Shown here piece after piece: positions 26,315 through 34,550 of a stretch of 64,000 bases of DNA. Under the pieces are notes generated by a model that searched no databases, was not told the origin of the DNA, and saw only the letters and a list, made by a program, of their open reading frames with translations. Source of the DNA: Nibrella viscosa (GTDB lineage: Bacteria; Bacteroidota; Bacteroidia; Cytophagales; Spirosomataceae); assembly GCF_039541875.1 (NCBI RefSeq), contig NZ_BAABHB010000008.1, positions 62,001 to 126,000 of the forward strand. The letters run 5' to 3'. How positions within the stretch are numbered: the first letter of the stretch is position 1; the number at the start of each line of letters is the position of its first letter. Position numbers and translations under genes: made by a program.

Positions 26315-27499
26315 TTATATAATCGGGTGGCGTTTGAACTCCTTTGTCCGGTCGAAGAGGTAGCGGTAGGTGATGTGCTTTTTGTTGACCACACCCCCGA
26401 ACATCTTGGAGACCCGAACCATCTTGACGTTGAAATCGCCGATCCAGTTTAATTCCAGGTGTTTATACTGGTAATCTTTTGTCCAGCAAATCTTTGAATA
26501 GGCAATGGCAATGGCCGACTCAATACCCCGCCCCTGATATTCCGGTACTACCCCGAACACCAGGCCGAAAGCTTTCTCATTGATCTTTCTGAGCTTGTAG
26601 TACAGAAAAATCAGCTTGCCCAGCAAATTCATCCTGCCGTTGACGTGCTTGAAAATCTGGTTCAGTTCCGGCAGCATAATAAAAAAGGCAATCGGCTCGC
26701 CGTTGCTGTAGCCGAACCAGACGAGTTCCTCCTCCAGGATCGGCTTCATCCGGTTCATGATCGCACGGGATTTCTCCACGGTCATATCTCCCACTCCCAG
26801 GTGTTTTGCCCAGGCTTTGTTGTAGACAGTCCGGAAGTCTTCGGCGTATTTCTCCAGCTTTGCCTTTTCGATATGCCTGAACTCGTAATCCGGTGAATTC
26901 AGAATCCGCTGCGCCCGCTCAAATACCGAGGGGTGAATCATCTGCCGGACTTTATCTTCGGGCATGGGCAGATAAAACGTGAGCTGCGCGAAGTATTCTT
27001 TAAACCCATACTGCTCGAAGAACGGAACATAATAGGGCTTGGTGTAGGGCATTCCGTAGTTCGGCTCCTTATCGAATCCTTCGACCAGCAGCCCCCACCA
27101 GCGGTCACGCTCCCCAAAGTTGATCGGGCCATCCATAGCCTCCATACCTTTGCTCACCAGCCATTCCTTGCAGGCATCGAACAGGCAGAAAGCCGCCGTC
27201 TGATCGTCGATGCACTCGAAAAAGCCCATGCCGCCCGTCGGCTGATCGTTGTTGAGGTTTGCCGTTTCGTTGTTGACAAACGCGGCTACCCGGCCAATAG
27301 TCTTCCCGGCATTGTCCAGCAGCAGCCAGCGGATGCAATCACCGTTTCGGAAGAACTTGTTTTTCTGCGGATCAAAAATACCTTCAATATCGGCATCCAG
27401 GGGCCGTATCCAGCACGGATCATTTTTGTACAGCCGGACCGGAAGCTTAATAAACTCTTTCCGATAAGCCGGGTTTGTACCCACTTCTACAAGCTGCAT
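26315..27499 (-). CDS. GNAT-like acyltransferase-fold protein
   Basis: Encodes 394 residues. Proteins of this length with the N-terminus MQLVEVGTNPAYRKEFIKLP are widespread in Bacteroidota and annotated as GNAT-fold. The segment IGRVAAFVNNETAN and the later VFGVVPEYQGRGIESAIAIA resemble the acetyl-CoA pyrophosphate loop (Q/RxxGxG/A). The central GPINFGERDRWWGLLVEGFD is highly characteristic of this subgroup but has no known role. I chose ATG 27499; an ATG at 27526 adds nine residues and is closer to the predicted -7 box. It precedes the PfkB gene on the same strand. Substrate unknown. Confidence 0.8.
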   Translation of the reverse strand: MQLVEVGTNPAYRKEFIKLPVRLYKNDPCWIRPLDADIEGIFDPQKNKFFRNGDCIRWLLLDNAGKTIGRVAAFVNNETANLNNDQPTGGMGFFECIDDQTAAFCLFDACKEWLVSKGMEAMDGPINFGERDRWWGLLVEGFDKEPNYGMPYTKPYYVPFFEQYGFKEYFAQLTFYLPMPEDKVRQMIHPSVFERAQRILNSPDYEFRHIEKAKLEKYAEDFRTVYNKAWAKHLGVGDMTVEKSRAIMNRMKPILEEELVWFGYSNGEPIAFFIMLPELNQIFKHVNGRMNLLGKLIFLYYKLRKINEKAFGLVFGVVPEYQGRGIESAIAIAYSKICWTKDYQYKHLELNWIGDFNVKMVRVSKMFGGVVNKKHITYRYLFDRTKEFKRHPII

Positions 27500-27531
27500 A
27501 GCAAACGGGGGTGGCTTGACAATCAAAGCGG

Positions 27532-27539
27532 CAAATATA
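27532..27539 (-). promoter_or_regulatory. -7 box for the GNAT-like gene
   Basis: TATATTTG on the minus strand matches TAnnTTTG. No clear TTG was found at the -33 distance. Transcription would start near 27525, about 25 bases before ATG 27499. This argues against the longer start at 27526, which would precede the transcript. Confidence 0.5.
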
Positions 27540-27580
27540 GTGAAAAGGGGCCGACTTGTCGATTTACGGTCAACATTCCG

Positions 27581-27588
27581 TAGATTTG
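27581..27588 (+). promoter_or_regulatory. -7 box for cysS
   Basis: TAGATTTG matches TAnnTTTG. A TTG at 27556-27558 lies 22 bases upstream, slightly longer than the usual spacing. The two promoters in this divergent gap are about 42 bases apart. Confidence 0.55.
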
Positions 27589-27649
27589 TACCCGCCGGAA
27601 ATGCCTGTCGGCTACGGTGTACCGGCCCTGATTTTCATTGCAGCATCGA

Positions 27650-29143
27650 ATGTCACAACCTGTTAAGTTATACAATACGCTTACCCGGCGGAAAGAGCCG
27701 TTTGAGCCGATTAACCCGCCCTATGTAGGTCTCTATGTGTGCGGACCCACCGTTTACAATTACGTTCACCTGGGCAATGTTCGTACCTTTCTTACCTTCG
27801 ATACCCTGTTCCGCTACCTGACATATGTCGGATACAAAGTCCGCTATGTGCGTAACATTACGGACGTGGGGCACCTGGTGGGCGACAGCGACGAAGGCGA
27901 AGATAAAATCGGGCGGATGGCCAAGCTGGAAAAGCTGGAGCCGATGGAGATTGTGCAGCGCTATACCAACGATTTCCATCAGATCATGGAAATCTTCAAT
28001 ATTCTGCCGCCGAGCGTGGAGCCAACCGCCACCGGCCATATGGTGGAGCAGATTGAGGCCGTAAAAAAGCTGATTGCCCAGGGGCTGGCGTATGAGTCCA
28101 ATGGCTCGGTGTACTTCGACATCAATACCTATAACCGGGAGGGCGGAAACTACGGCAAACTCTCCGGCCGCATTCTGGATGACCTGCTTAATGAAACCCG
28201 CGAGTTGGACGGCCAATCGGAAAAGCGCAATCCGCTGGATTTTGCTATCTGGAAAAATGCCTCGCCCGAGCATATCATGCGGTGGCCATCGCCCTGGGGT
28301 GATGGATTTCCCGGCTGGCACCTGGAGTGTACCTGTATGAGTACCAAATACCTTGGTAGCCAGTTTGATATTCACGGTGGTGGCATGGACCTGAAGTTCC
28401 CGCACCACGAATGTGAAATTGCGCAGGGCAACGCTCTGACCGGCAAAGACCCAGTCCGGTACTGGATGCACTCCAACATGCTGACGGTAAACGGGCAGAA
28501 GATGAGCAAATCGCTCGGCAACTCGTTTCTGCCTACCGAACTGTTTACGGGTAACCACCCCTTACTGGAACAGGCGTACTCGCCCATGACGGTGCGCTTC
28601 TTTATGCTACAGTCGCACTACCGGAGTACGCTGGATTTCTCAAACGAAGCCTTGAAGGCAGCCCAAAAAGGCTATAAGCGGCTGGCGAATGGCCTCCGGA
28701 TTGTGAAGAGCATGGCGTTTATAGTAGAAGAAGGCTCGGTGCCGGACGAAACCCATCTGGCCGAGATCCAGAAACTGCGGCAGGGCTGCTTCGATGCGAT
28801 GAACGATGATCTGAATACGGCTATCACCATTGCGCACCTGTTCAACCTGCTGAAGAAAATTAATCAGCTATATATGAACCAGCTTCAGCCCTCGGCGGTG
28901 GGGCAGGAGGCCTTTAACCTGCTGCGGGATACCTTTGTCGGCTTTACCGAAGACGTGCTGGGCCTGCACGAAGAACGTAATGAAAACGGTGACGCCCTGA
29001 TCGACGGTATGCTTGATCTTTACAAGGAATACAAGGTGCAGAAACAATACGATAAGGTCGACCAGATACGTTCCTACTTCAAAGCGCAGGGGCTGGTTAT
29101 CAAAGACATGAAGCACCGCATCGACTGGGCTTACGAAGAATAA
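27650..29143 (+). CDS. cysS: Cysteinyl-tRNA synthetase
   Basis: Encodes 497 residues of the class I enzyme that charges tRNA-Cys. The HIGH-type motif appears in CGPTVYNYVHLGNVRT, the zinc-site Cys/His residues occur in LYVCGPT and HLECTCMS with HHECEI, and KMSKSLGN is the KMSKS loop. The C-terminal helical anticodon domain is present. I chose ATG 27650 (MSQPVKLYNT), the usual family start; a start at 27638 would add four residues. A short GC-rich stem (29150-29169) follows the stop before the M28 peptidase gene. Confidence 0.97.
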   Translation: MSQPVKLYNTLTRRKEPFEPINPPYVGLYVCGPTVYNYVHLGNVRTFLTFDTLFRYLTYVGYKVRYVRNITDVGHLVGDSDEGEDKIGRMAKLEKLEPMEIVQRYTNDFHQIMEIFNILPPSVEPTATGHMVEQIEAVKKLIAQGLAYESNGSVYFDINTYNREGGNYGKLSGRILDDLLNETRELDGQSEKRNPLDFAIWKNASPEHIMRWPSPWGDGFPGWHLECTCMSTKYLGSQFDIHGGGMDLKFPHHECEIAQGNALTGKDPVRYWMHSNMLTVNGQKMSKSLGNSFLPTELFTGNHPLLEQAYSPMTVRFFMLQSHYRSTLDFSNEALKAAQKGYKRLANGLRIVKSMAFIVEEGSVPDETHLAEIQKLRQGCFDAMNDDLNTAITIAHLFNLLKKINQLYMNQLQPSAVGQEAFNLLRDTFVGFTEDVLGLHEERNENGDALIDGMLDLYKEYKVQKQYDKVDQIRSYFKAQGLVIKDMKHRIDWAYEE

Positions 29144-29149
29144 TGTCCC

Positions 29150-29169
29150 CGCCGGCATCCTTGCCGGCG
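29150..29169 (+). terminator. Short stem-loop after cysS
   Basis: CGCCGGC (29150-29156) and GCCGGCG (29163-29169) enclose a 6-base loop, seven bases after the cysS stop. There is no T-run, so it is a weak terminator at best. Confidence 0.35.
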
Positions 29170-29211
29170 AGACACTTTGTTCCTATTATCTTCTTCAGGA
29201 AACGCATTAAC

Positions 29212-30201
29212 ATGTTTAATAAAACCACACTGATCTACCTGCTGGCAACGGTGCTGGCCCTGGGATCCTGCAAAAGCCGGCAAACCCCAAGTGAGACCAA
29301 AGCCGAGCAGATAAAGCTGGCTCCGGCACCCGTTTTCAACGCCGATTCAGCCTACAGCTATATCGAAAGACAGGTAGCCTTTGGGCCACGGGTGCCCAAT
29401 ACCCCAGCGCACCAGCGCGCCGGCGATTATCTGGTGGCAAAACTCAAAGAGTATGGCTGGCAGGTGACCGAGCAGCCGTTTACCGCCACCACCTACGATG
29501 GTAAAAAGCTGAACGCCCGCAACATTATCGGCAGCTTTAACCCCCAGGCCGCGAAGCGAATCCTGCTGGCATCGCACTGGGATTCCCGGCCAACAGCAGA
29601 CGAAGGCCAGGGGACACAGAATAAACCCGTGCCGGGTGCCAACGACGGTGCCAGTGGAGTAGGGGTGCTGCTGGAATTGGCCCGTACGTTGCAGCAGAGC
29701 CAGAACAAACCTGCTGTGGGCGTCGATATTATCTTTTTTGATGCCGAGGATTGGGGTAATTCCGAAAAAGCGAGCGATGAATACGGTGGATTTCTGCTGG
29801 GTTCCAAACATTGGGCGGCCAACCTGCATAAGCCCGGCTATTCGGCTTATTACGGCCTTCTGCTGGATATGGTGGGAGCCAAGGGGGCTACGTTCCTGAA
29901 AGAAGGTACTTCTATGCAGTATGCCCCAACCGTGGTGAACAATATATGGCAGATTGCCAGCCAGTTGGGCTACAGCCAGTACTTTGTGGACCAGTTAGGA
30001 GCCACGCTGACCGACGACCACGTGCCGGTAAACACCATCGCCAAAATTCCGATGATTGACATCATTCACTTGAATACCGGTGGTGACCGCACCTTCTTTG
30101 AAGACTGGCATACCGTTGAAGATGACATGCGCAACATCGACCGCAGTACGCTGAAGGCGGTGGGGCAAACGTTATTACAAGTCCTGTATAACGAAGAATG
30201 A
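29212..30201 (+). CDS. M28-family zinc peptidase / glutaminyl cyclase-like lipoprotein
   Basis: Encodes 329 residues with a lipoprotein signal (YLLATVLALGSC). Metal-ligand motifs of the M28 fold are in order: ASHWDSRP (His), PGANDGASGVG (bridging Asp), FDAEDWG (Glu) and WHTVEDD (final His), with LLLDMVGAKG between. FDAEDWG..S...YGGFLLGSKHWA is typical of the glutaminyl-peptide cyclotransferase-like branch, which forms N-terminal pyroglutamate, so it may be a cyclase and not a peptidase. I chose ATG 29212 because it gives an intact signal peptide; a start at 29143 would overlap the cysS stop. It overlaps the next gene by four bases (ATGA). Confidence 0.9.
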   Translation: MFNKTTLIYLLATVLALGSCKSRQTPSETKAEQIKLAPAPVFNADSAYSYIERQVAFGPRVPNTPAHQRAGDYLVAKLKEYGWQVTEQPFTATTYDGKKLNARNIIGSFNPQAAKRILLASHWDSRPTADEGQGTQNKPVPGANDGASGVGVLLELARTLQQSQNKPAVGVDIIFFDAEDWGNSEKASDEYGGFLLGSKHWAANLHKPGYSAYYGLLLDMVGAKGATFLKEGTSMQYAPTVVNNIWQIASQLGYSQYFVDQLGATLTDDHVPVNTIAKIPMIDIIHLNTGGDRTFFEDWHTVEDDMRNIDRSTLKAVGQTLLQVLYNEE

Positions 30202-30581
30202 AAAAGGCTCTTCTCTACTGCGGCATAGTAGCCATACTGGGTGGTTGTAGCGAGGCTCCGGATAAACTGGGCAGGCTCGATTTAGTGAAGTGGCGGCAGG
30301 ACCGGGGTGGCTGCAACGGCCTCCGGTCTACGCTGGTTCCGGACCTGAAAGCTGTTCAGCAGGACCTGAAAGGCCGGTCAAGTAACGAAATCGGCCAACT
30401 GCTTGGCCGGCCCGATATTAACCAGATTGCTGACCGGGGGCAGAAGTTCTATATCTATTTCCTGGAGAAAGGGCCTCATTGCGACGACACTAAAGCTAAA
30501 TCAGCCGCTCCCTCGGTAGCGATCCGCATGAGCGCCGTTGGTGTGGCCACCGAAGTGACTTTTCAGAACGGGCTGCCGTAA
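30198..30581 (+). CDS. Small lipoprotein, BamE/SmpA-like pattern
   Basis: Encodes 127 residues. MKKALLYCGIVAILGGC is a lipoprotein signal with Cys17 as the lipidation site. The mature part has LKGRSSNEIGQLLGRPD followed by FYIYFLEKG, which resembles the helix-turn-strand pattern of BamE/SmpA-type proteins (kGmtk.qV..lLG.P....w.Y). Three further cysteines (C19 of the mature region in GGCNGL, and PHC) are unusual for that family. Translationally coupled to the M28 gene by an ATGA overlap; the convergent nadD ends three bases beyond its stop. Function unproven. Confidence 0.75.
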   Translation: MKKALLYCGIVAILGGCSEAPDKLGRLDLVKWRQDRGGCNGLRSTLVPDLKAVQQDLKGRSSNEIGQLLGRPDINQIADRGQKFYIYFLEKGPHCDDTKAKSAAPSVAIRMSAVGVATEVTFQNGLP

Positions 30582-30584
30582 AAT

Positions 30585-31157
30585 CTACACGTAAAACTTC
30601 TTTCGCAGAATCATCTCTTCCACGACCTCTGGCACCATATACCGGATGGAGCGGTTCTGCCGAATGCAGTCGCGGATGTACGTCGCCGAAATATCCAGTA
30701 GGGGAGCCTCTACCAACCGGACGCTGGTATGCTGTTTATAGGGGCTTTCAACGGCCCGGGGGCGCGGGTAGACGTACAGGCCGAAGTACTCCAGAATTTT
30801 GTCGTAGTTCTTCCAGTTTTCAAACTGCTCCAGGTTATCTTCGCCCATAATGAGCGTAAACTGGTGCTGCAGGTATTTCTCCTGAAGCCGCGCCAGCGTG
30901 TCGATGGTGTAGCTCGGCCGGGTCATCGAGAACTCAATGTCCGTCACTTTGAGCCGGCTATTGTCCGCAATAGCGCGTTCGACCATTTCGTAGCGGTCAA
31001 ACTCGTGCAGGAGGCTTTTGTTTTTCTTAAAGGGATTTTGGGGAGAGACCACAAACCAGACCTGCTCCAGGTCTGTGGCGGTCGCCATGGTGTTGGCAAT
31101 GATTAGGTGCCCAATGTGAATGGGGTTAAATGAGCCAAAGAATAAGCCAATCTTCAT
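30585..31157 (-). CDS. nadD: Nicotinate-nucleotide adenylyltransferase
   Basis: Encodes 190 residues. NadD joins nicotinate mononucleotide and ATP to form deamido-NAD in NAD biosynthesis. The nucleotidyltransferase signature GSFNPIHIGHL is at the N-terminus, with MGEDNLEQFENW in the middle, and the C-terminal ISATYIRD matches the ISSTxIR motif that binds the ATP phosphates. It is the last gene of the sigma factor - anti-sigma - gmk - nadD run, ten bases after gmk. Length is normal. Confidence 0.95.
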   Translation of the reverse strand: MKIGLFFGSFNPIHIGHLIIANTMATATDLEQVWFVVSPQNPFKKNKSLLHEFDRYEMVERAIADNSRLKVTDIEFSMTRPSYTIDTLARLQEKYLQHQFTLIMGEDNLEQFENWKNYDKILEYFGLYVYPRPRAVESPYKQHTSVRLVEAPLLDISATYIRDCIRQNRSIRYMVPEVVEEMILRKKFYV

Positions 31158-31167
31158 GCCGCATCTG

Positions 31168-31767
31168 CTAAATCACTACCGCTTTGGGTGGTACTTTCGA
31201 TTCGTGGATGAAGTCGTCGGCCAGTTTCTGCGCTTTTTTCAAAGCATCTTCCAGGTTATCATTCACCAGAATAACATCAAACTGGTCCTGAAAGCTCATT
31301 TCGAAATGAACCTTAAACAGGCGCTTTGATAGGCTATCTTCGGTTTCGGTACCGCGTGTCAACAGGCGAGCCTTCAGCGTTTCTTCGTCGGGTACTCTAA
31401 CAAACACGGCTAGTGCGCGGTCGCCGTAGTAGTGTTTCAGTTTCAACCCTCCCTGTACATCTACGTCAAACAGCACGTGCTTTCCTTCGTCCCACAACCG
31501 CTGAATTTCTGCTTTCAACGTACCATAGAACGCGCCAGTATATACTTCTTCCCACTCGACAAATTCGTCGTTATCAATCTTCTGCTTAAATTCTTCGGGA
31601 GTTAAAAAGTAGTAGTCTTTGCCGTTTTGTTCGCTGCGACCCCGACGGTCGCGCGTGCAGGCGGAGATAGAGAAGCCGAAGTTCGGATTGGTGGCTAAGA
31701 GGTGCTTGACGATGGTGGTTTTGCCCGAACCTGAGGGTGCCGAAAAAATAATGAGTTTACCTTCCAA
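31168..31767 (-). CDS. gmk: Guanylate kinase
   Basis: Encodes 199 residues; phosphorylates GMP to GDP with ATP. P-loop SAPSGSGKTTIV, GMP-binding stretch from SACTRDRRGRSEQNGKDYYF to VYTGAFYGT, and VDVQGG. The start is a decision: the family begins (M)xGKLIIFSAPSG, and the only start codon in the right place is TTG at 31767, ten bases after the anti-sigma stop. The ATG at 31890 would place 41 extra residues inside the anti-sigma gene in another frame. A TTG start tightly behind the anti-sigma stop suggests translational coupling. Confidence 0.93.
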   Translation of the reverse strand: MEGKLIIFSAPSGSGKTTIVKHLLATNPNFGFSISACTRDRRGRSEQNGKDYYFLTPEEFKQKIDNDEFVEWEEVYTGAFYGTLKAEIQRLWDEGKHVLFDVDVQGGLKLKHYYGDRALAVFVRVPDEETLKARLLTRGTETEDSLSKRLFKVHFEMSFQDQFDVILVNDNLEDALKKAQKLADDFIHESKVPPKAVVI

Positions 31768-31777
31768 TGCCGCGAAT

Positions 31778-32092
31778 TTAACTAACGATTTGAGACCGGA
31801 TTGCCGTTGCCACCTTCTCGGGGCAGCACTTCTTCTCAATCTTACCCTGGAGGGCCTCTTTAATGCATTTCTCCAGTTTGTACATTTCAATACATGGTCG
31901 GCAAATATCCATATTCAGTTTGAAGTGTTCTTTTTCTTCCTCGGTTGCCCCTCCATCCAGAATTGCCTGAATTTTCTTCAGACACTCCGCCTGATGCTCA
32001 CAAGTGTCTTTCATGGGAACTGTCCCCGAATGAACTTCTTCAGACATACCTTCCATACTTACCGAAGCTGATGAACGCAATGAACCTGACAT
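31778..32092 (-). CDS. Anti-sigma factor, zinc-binding type
   Basis: Encodes up to 104 residues. ILDGGATEEEKEHFKLNMDICRPC (read in parts: ILDGGATEEEKEHF and MDICRPC), then YKLEKCIKEAL, is the RsrA/ZAS-like pattern of soluble anti-sigma factors: acidic helix, His, CxxC, and a helix that clamps the sigma factor. It lies directly after the ECF sigma gene. Seven cysteines, including a CC pair near the end, suggest zinc or redox sensing. The start is uncertain: ATG 32092, 32056, 32047 or 32014 all keep the core. The first 25 residues of the longest form are low in conserved features. Confidence 0.85.
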   Translation of the reverse strand: MSGSLRSSASVSMEGMSEEVHSGTVPMKDTCEHQAECLKKIQAILDGGATEEEKEHFKLNMDICRPCIEMYKLEKCIKEALQGKIEKKCCPEKVATAIRSQIVS

Positions 32093-32177
32093 TGGAAAAG
32101 TTAAATTAATTCCAAAAAATTTACAACATTATATTTCTTGTCTTTAGAACCGAATCTGTCCGGTAAAAAGTTTCCGG

Positions 32178-32792
32178 CTACTCATCATTTTTATTGTAAC
32201 CCATTGATGCAGCATAATCTCTGAGTTTGTCTTTCAACAGGTTCCGGGCACGGTGCAGACGAGAACGTACCGTACCAATTGGAATGTCGAGAATCTTAGC
32301 CATTTCCTCGTATGTGAACCCTTCGATATCGCAGAGGATAATAACCGTCCGGAAATCGACCGGCAGCGAGTTGAGCGCACTGGCTACTTCGTCGCCGATC
32401 ATGTCCTGCACCGTATCTACGCGGAGGTCCGTCGTATGTTCGGTTTCAGACGCTTCATCGGAATTATAGGTTGTTTCTACATCTTGGTAGTCAACCTTTG
32501 CCGGCTCCTTACTTTTTTTCCGGTAATCGTTGATGAAGCTGTTTTTCAGAATCCGGAACAACCACGCTTTGGCGTTAGTTCCCTGCTCAAACGAAGAGAT
32601 AAAGCGAAACGCTTTTAAATACGTATCCTGCACCAGGTCGTTGGCGTCATCTTCGTCCATCGTCAGCCGGAAGGCAAAGTTGTACATAGAGTCTATATGG
32701 GGCATAAACTCTTTGTTGAAGACCTGGTGCTTTTGTTCTTCTGTATACCCTTGAAGTTGCGTATCTGCCATAAGTTCGGGCATCGTCGTCAT
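32178..32792 (-). CDS. ECF-type RNA polymerase sigma factor
   Basis: Encodes 204 residues. Region 2 includes FRLTMDEDDANDLVQDTYLKAFRF and KAWLFRILKNSFINDYRKK (core binding and -10 recognition); region 4 is LPVDFRTVIILCDIEGFTYE with the helix-turn-helix IPIGTVRSRLHRAR. The acidic linker of about 35 residues between them (EPAKVDYQDVETTYNSDE and on) is longer than in minimal ECFs and is seen in SigR-like members. With the cysteine-rich anti-sigma downstream it probably forms a stress-released pair. It heads a run with gmk and nadD. The regulon cannot be seen here. Confidence 0.93.
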   Translation of the reverse strand: MTTMPELMADTQLQGYTEEQKHQVFNKEFMPHIDSMYNFAFRLTMDEDDANDLVQDTYLKAFRFISSFEQGTNAKAWLFRILKNSFINDYRKKSKEPAKVDYQDVETTYNSDEASETEHTTDLRVDTVQDMIGDEVASALNSLPVDFRTVIILCDIEGFTYEEMAKILDIPIGTVRSRLHRARNLLKDKLRDYAASMGYNKNDE

Positions 32793-33105
32793 AAAATTAT
32801 AAAATGTAATAAATGTTTGTCAGGCAAGCCGGGGGGCTTCGGCGGCTTCGACCTTAAAACGCGTACTAATGTTTCATTCAAAAAGGGGTTTACAAGCTCA
32901 TTACCTGCTTATTAGGGCAGGATTGCCAACCTGCCGGAATTTTAAAAACCTTATTCAATGGATAAAGCAAAAACGAACCGCAATGTTTTATCCTTGTTGC
33001 AAAAATCAATCCGATTGCCCCTTTATCCATTGAGCCGCAAGAAATACGACAAGTTGTCAGCGTACAAGGAAAACTGGATATGTGGTAATAAGTCGGCCTG
33101 GAAGG
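32793..33105. other. Intergenic region between the sigma factor and mreD
   Basis: About 310 bases without a convincing gene. It holds a perfect 12-bp inverted repeat, CAATGGATAAAG (32956-32967) and CTTTATCCATTG (33021-33032), separated by 53 bases. A 53-codon plus-strand frame (32958-33119) starts inside the left arm and encodes MDKAKTNRNVLSLLQKSIRL and on, without recognisable similarity. No TAnnTTTG box was found upstream of the sigma gene. It could hold a structured RNA; evidence is thin. Confidence 0.4.
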
Positions 33106-33612
33106 CTAATTTCTGGTAAAGAACTGAATCAGCACAATGCAGATGGTCGAAAACAAACTACTGGCTACCGTACGCAGCAAGGTTGGAAAAAACAACGTTA
33201 CACTGCTCGCTTCAATAAAGAACAGGGCTGCGTGGTGAATCAAAGCAAGCACAAACACATAACGGAAAAAGGCGGCACTCCCCAGCCCTTGTAACGACAA
33301 TATCAGCCGGGACTCCTGCACGCGCTGCGCCAGTTGAATTCTGACTACTGCCGGACGTAAATAAGCCATCAGCACGGTAGCGGCTGCGTGCATTCCCAGC
33401 GTATTATAAAATGTATCAATGATTATCCCTGTGGCGAAACCGATCAGCAGCAGAGCTGTGGTGCTGATTTCAATCGGCAGCAGCAGAATGCAGGCAATGT
33501 AGATAAAACTGAAGGCAAAATCGAACAAGACCAGATTACGGACAATCAGAATTTGCAGCGCCAGGTATAAAATAAAAAGAAAAAGGATGTTAATGATTTC
33601 GCGAATGGTCAT
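33106..33612 (-). CDS. mreD: Rod shape-determining protein MreD
   Basis: Encodes 168 residues with about five hydrophobic helices (ILFLFILYLALQILIV, FSFIYIACILLLPI, TTALLLIGFATGIIIDTF and on). The GIIIDTFYNTLGMHAAATV stretch matches the conserved MreD core. It is an inner-membrane part of the rod complex that links MreB filaments to peptidoglycan synthesis. It overlaps mreC by four bases. In many Bacteroidota the PBP2 (mrdA) and rodA genes follow; here they do not, and the cluster ends. Confidence 0.93.
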   Translation of the reverse strand: MTIREIINILFLFILYLALQILIVRNLVLFDFAFSFIYIACILLLPIEISTTALLLIGFATGIIIDTFYNTLGMHAAATVLMAYLRPAVVRIQLAQRVQESRLILSLQGLGSAAFFRYVFVLALIHHAALFFIEASSVTLFFPTLLRTVASSLFSTICIVLIQFFTRN

Positions 33613-34448
33613 TTTTGTTCAGCGTCAACTAATTTCTGTAACTGGTCCTGCTGCCTGATTAAACTGTTCTCAACGACATACACAAAGGAAAGATTGCCAA
33701 AATTAGTCGCCAGATCGATATCTATATCATGAAATGTCTGATTTGGCTGAACGCCCACGCTCCGCACCCGGCCAATCAGGATTCCTGGCGGAAACACGGA
33801 GTTATAATCCGAGGTTACCACCGAATCGCCTTTACTCACCGGTTTATACCGCGAAATATCGTATAGCTTCATCCGGTCGGGCAGAACGCCATCCCAGCGG
33901 GCGGTACCAATGTCATTTCCCTTTACCAGTCTGGCCGACACCCGGAACTCGGAATGCAGGATAGACGTGGCTACCGAGAAATGTTCGTTGCAGTAGCGAA
34001 TCTTCCCGACAATGCCCGACGGTGAAATCACCGCCATACCCGGTTTAATACCCTCCGCCGTGCCTTTGTCAATAGTCAGGTAGTTGTTGGCCAGCTGGGT
34101 GGTGTTGTTAATCACCTTGGCGACGGTATACTTAAATCGCTTGGCAAAAACGGTATCGGCTCGGTAAGTGGCCGGGGCAATGGGTTGTTTCTGCTGTAAC
34201 TCCGTCAGCTCGGCATGGAGTCGCATATTCTCGTCGGCCAGATCGGCATTGACCTGCTTGAGCCGCATATAGTTGCGGGCTGCATTGGACCAGGCCAGCA
34301 TTTGGGCCGCGTAGCGATTGGAGGTGTTGAAAAAGCTGGCACTCCAGTAGTTGTTGGTATTGATAATAAAATAAAAACAGACTACTTCCAGCAATACAAA
34401 CAGGATAAAATTGCGGCTACGGGCAATAAACGCAAAGAGTTCTTCCAT
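33609..34448 (-). CDS. mreC: Rod shape-determining protein MreC
   Basis: Encodes 279 residues. A single N-terminal helix (FILFVLLEVVCFYFII) anchors it, followed by a coiled coil (LKQVNADLADENMRLHAELT) and the periplasmic beta-barrel pair with NYLTIDKGTAEGIKPGMAVI and SPSGIVGKIRYC. MreC is the periplasmic scaffold that activates PBP2/RodA. Translationally coupled to mreD. A hairpin (34489-34519) separates it from mreB, so mreB may be made in excess of mreCD. Confidence 0.95.
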   Translation of the reverse strand: MEELFAFIARSRNFILFVLLEVVCFYFIINTNNYWSASFFNTSNRYAAQMLAWSNAARNYMRLKQVNADLADENMRLHAELTELQQKQPIAPATYRADTVFAKRFKYTVAKVINNTTQLANNYLTIDKGTAEGIKPGMAVISPSGIVGKIRYCNEHFSVATSILHSEFRVSARLVKGNDIGTARWDGVLPDRMKLYDISRYKPVSKGDSVVTSDYNSVFPPGILIGRVRSVGVQPNQTFHDIDIDLATNFGNLSFVYVVENSLIRQQDQLQKLVDAEQK

Positions 34449-34488
34449 GCACAGCGGAACGGAGGTTGGTATGTGTTGTTAAACGGAG

Positions 34489-34519
34489 ATAGGTTTGAGC
34501 CAAAGGCCCAAACCTATCC
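34489..34519 (-). terminator. Hairpin between mreB and mreC
   Basis: GATAGGTTTG (34489-34498) pairs with CAAACCTATC (34510-34519) with a further GCC/GGC pair inside the loop. On the minus strand it lies downstream of mreB; there is no long T-run, so it may only attenuate. Confidence 0.6.
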
Positions 34520-34550
34520 GGCTTGGTTCATTTTAGGATTAATACTCTGC

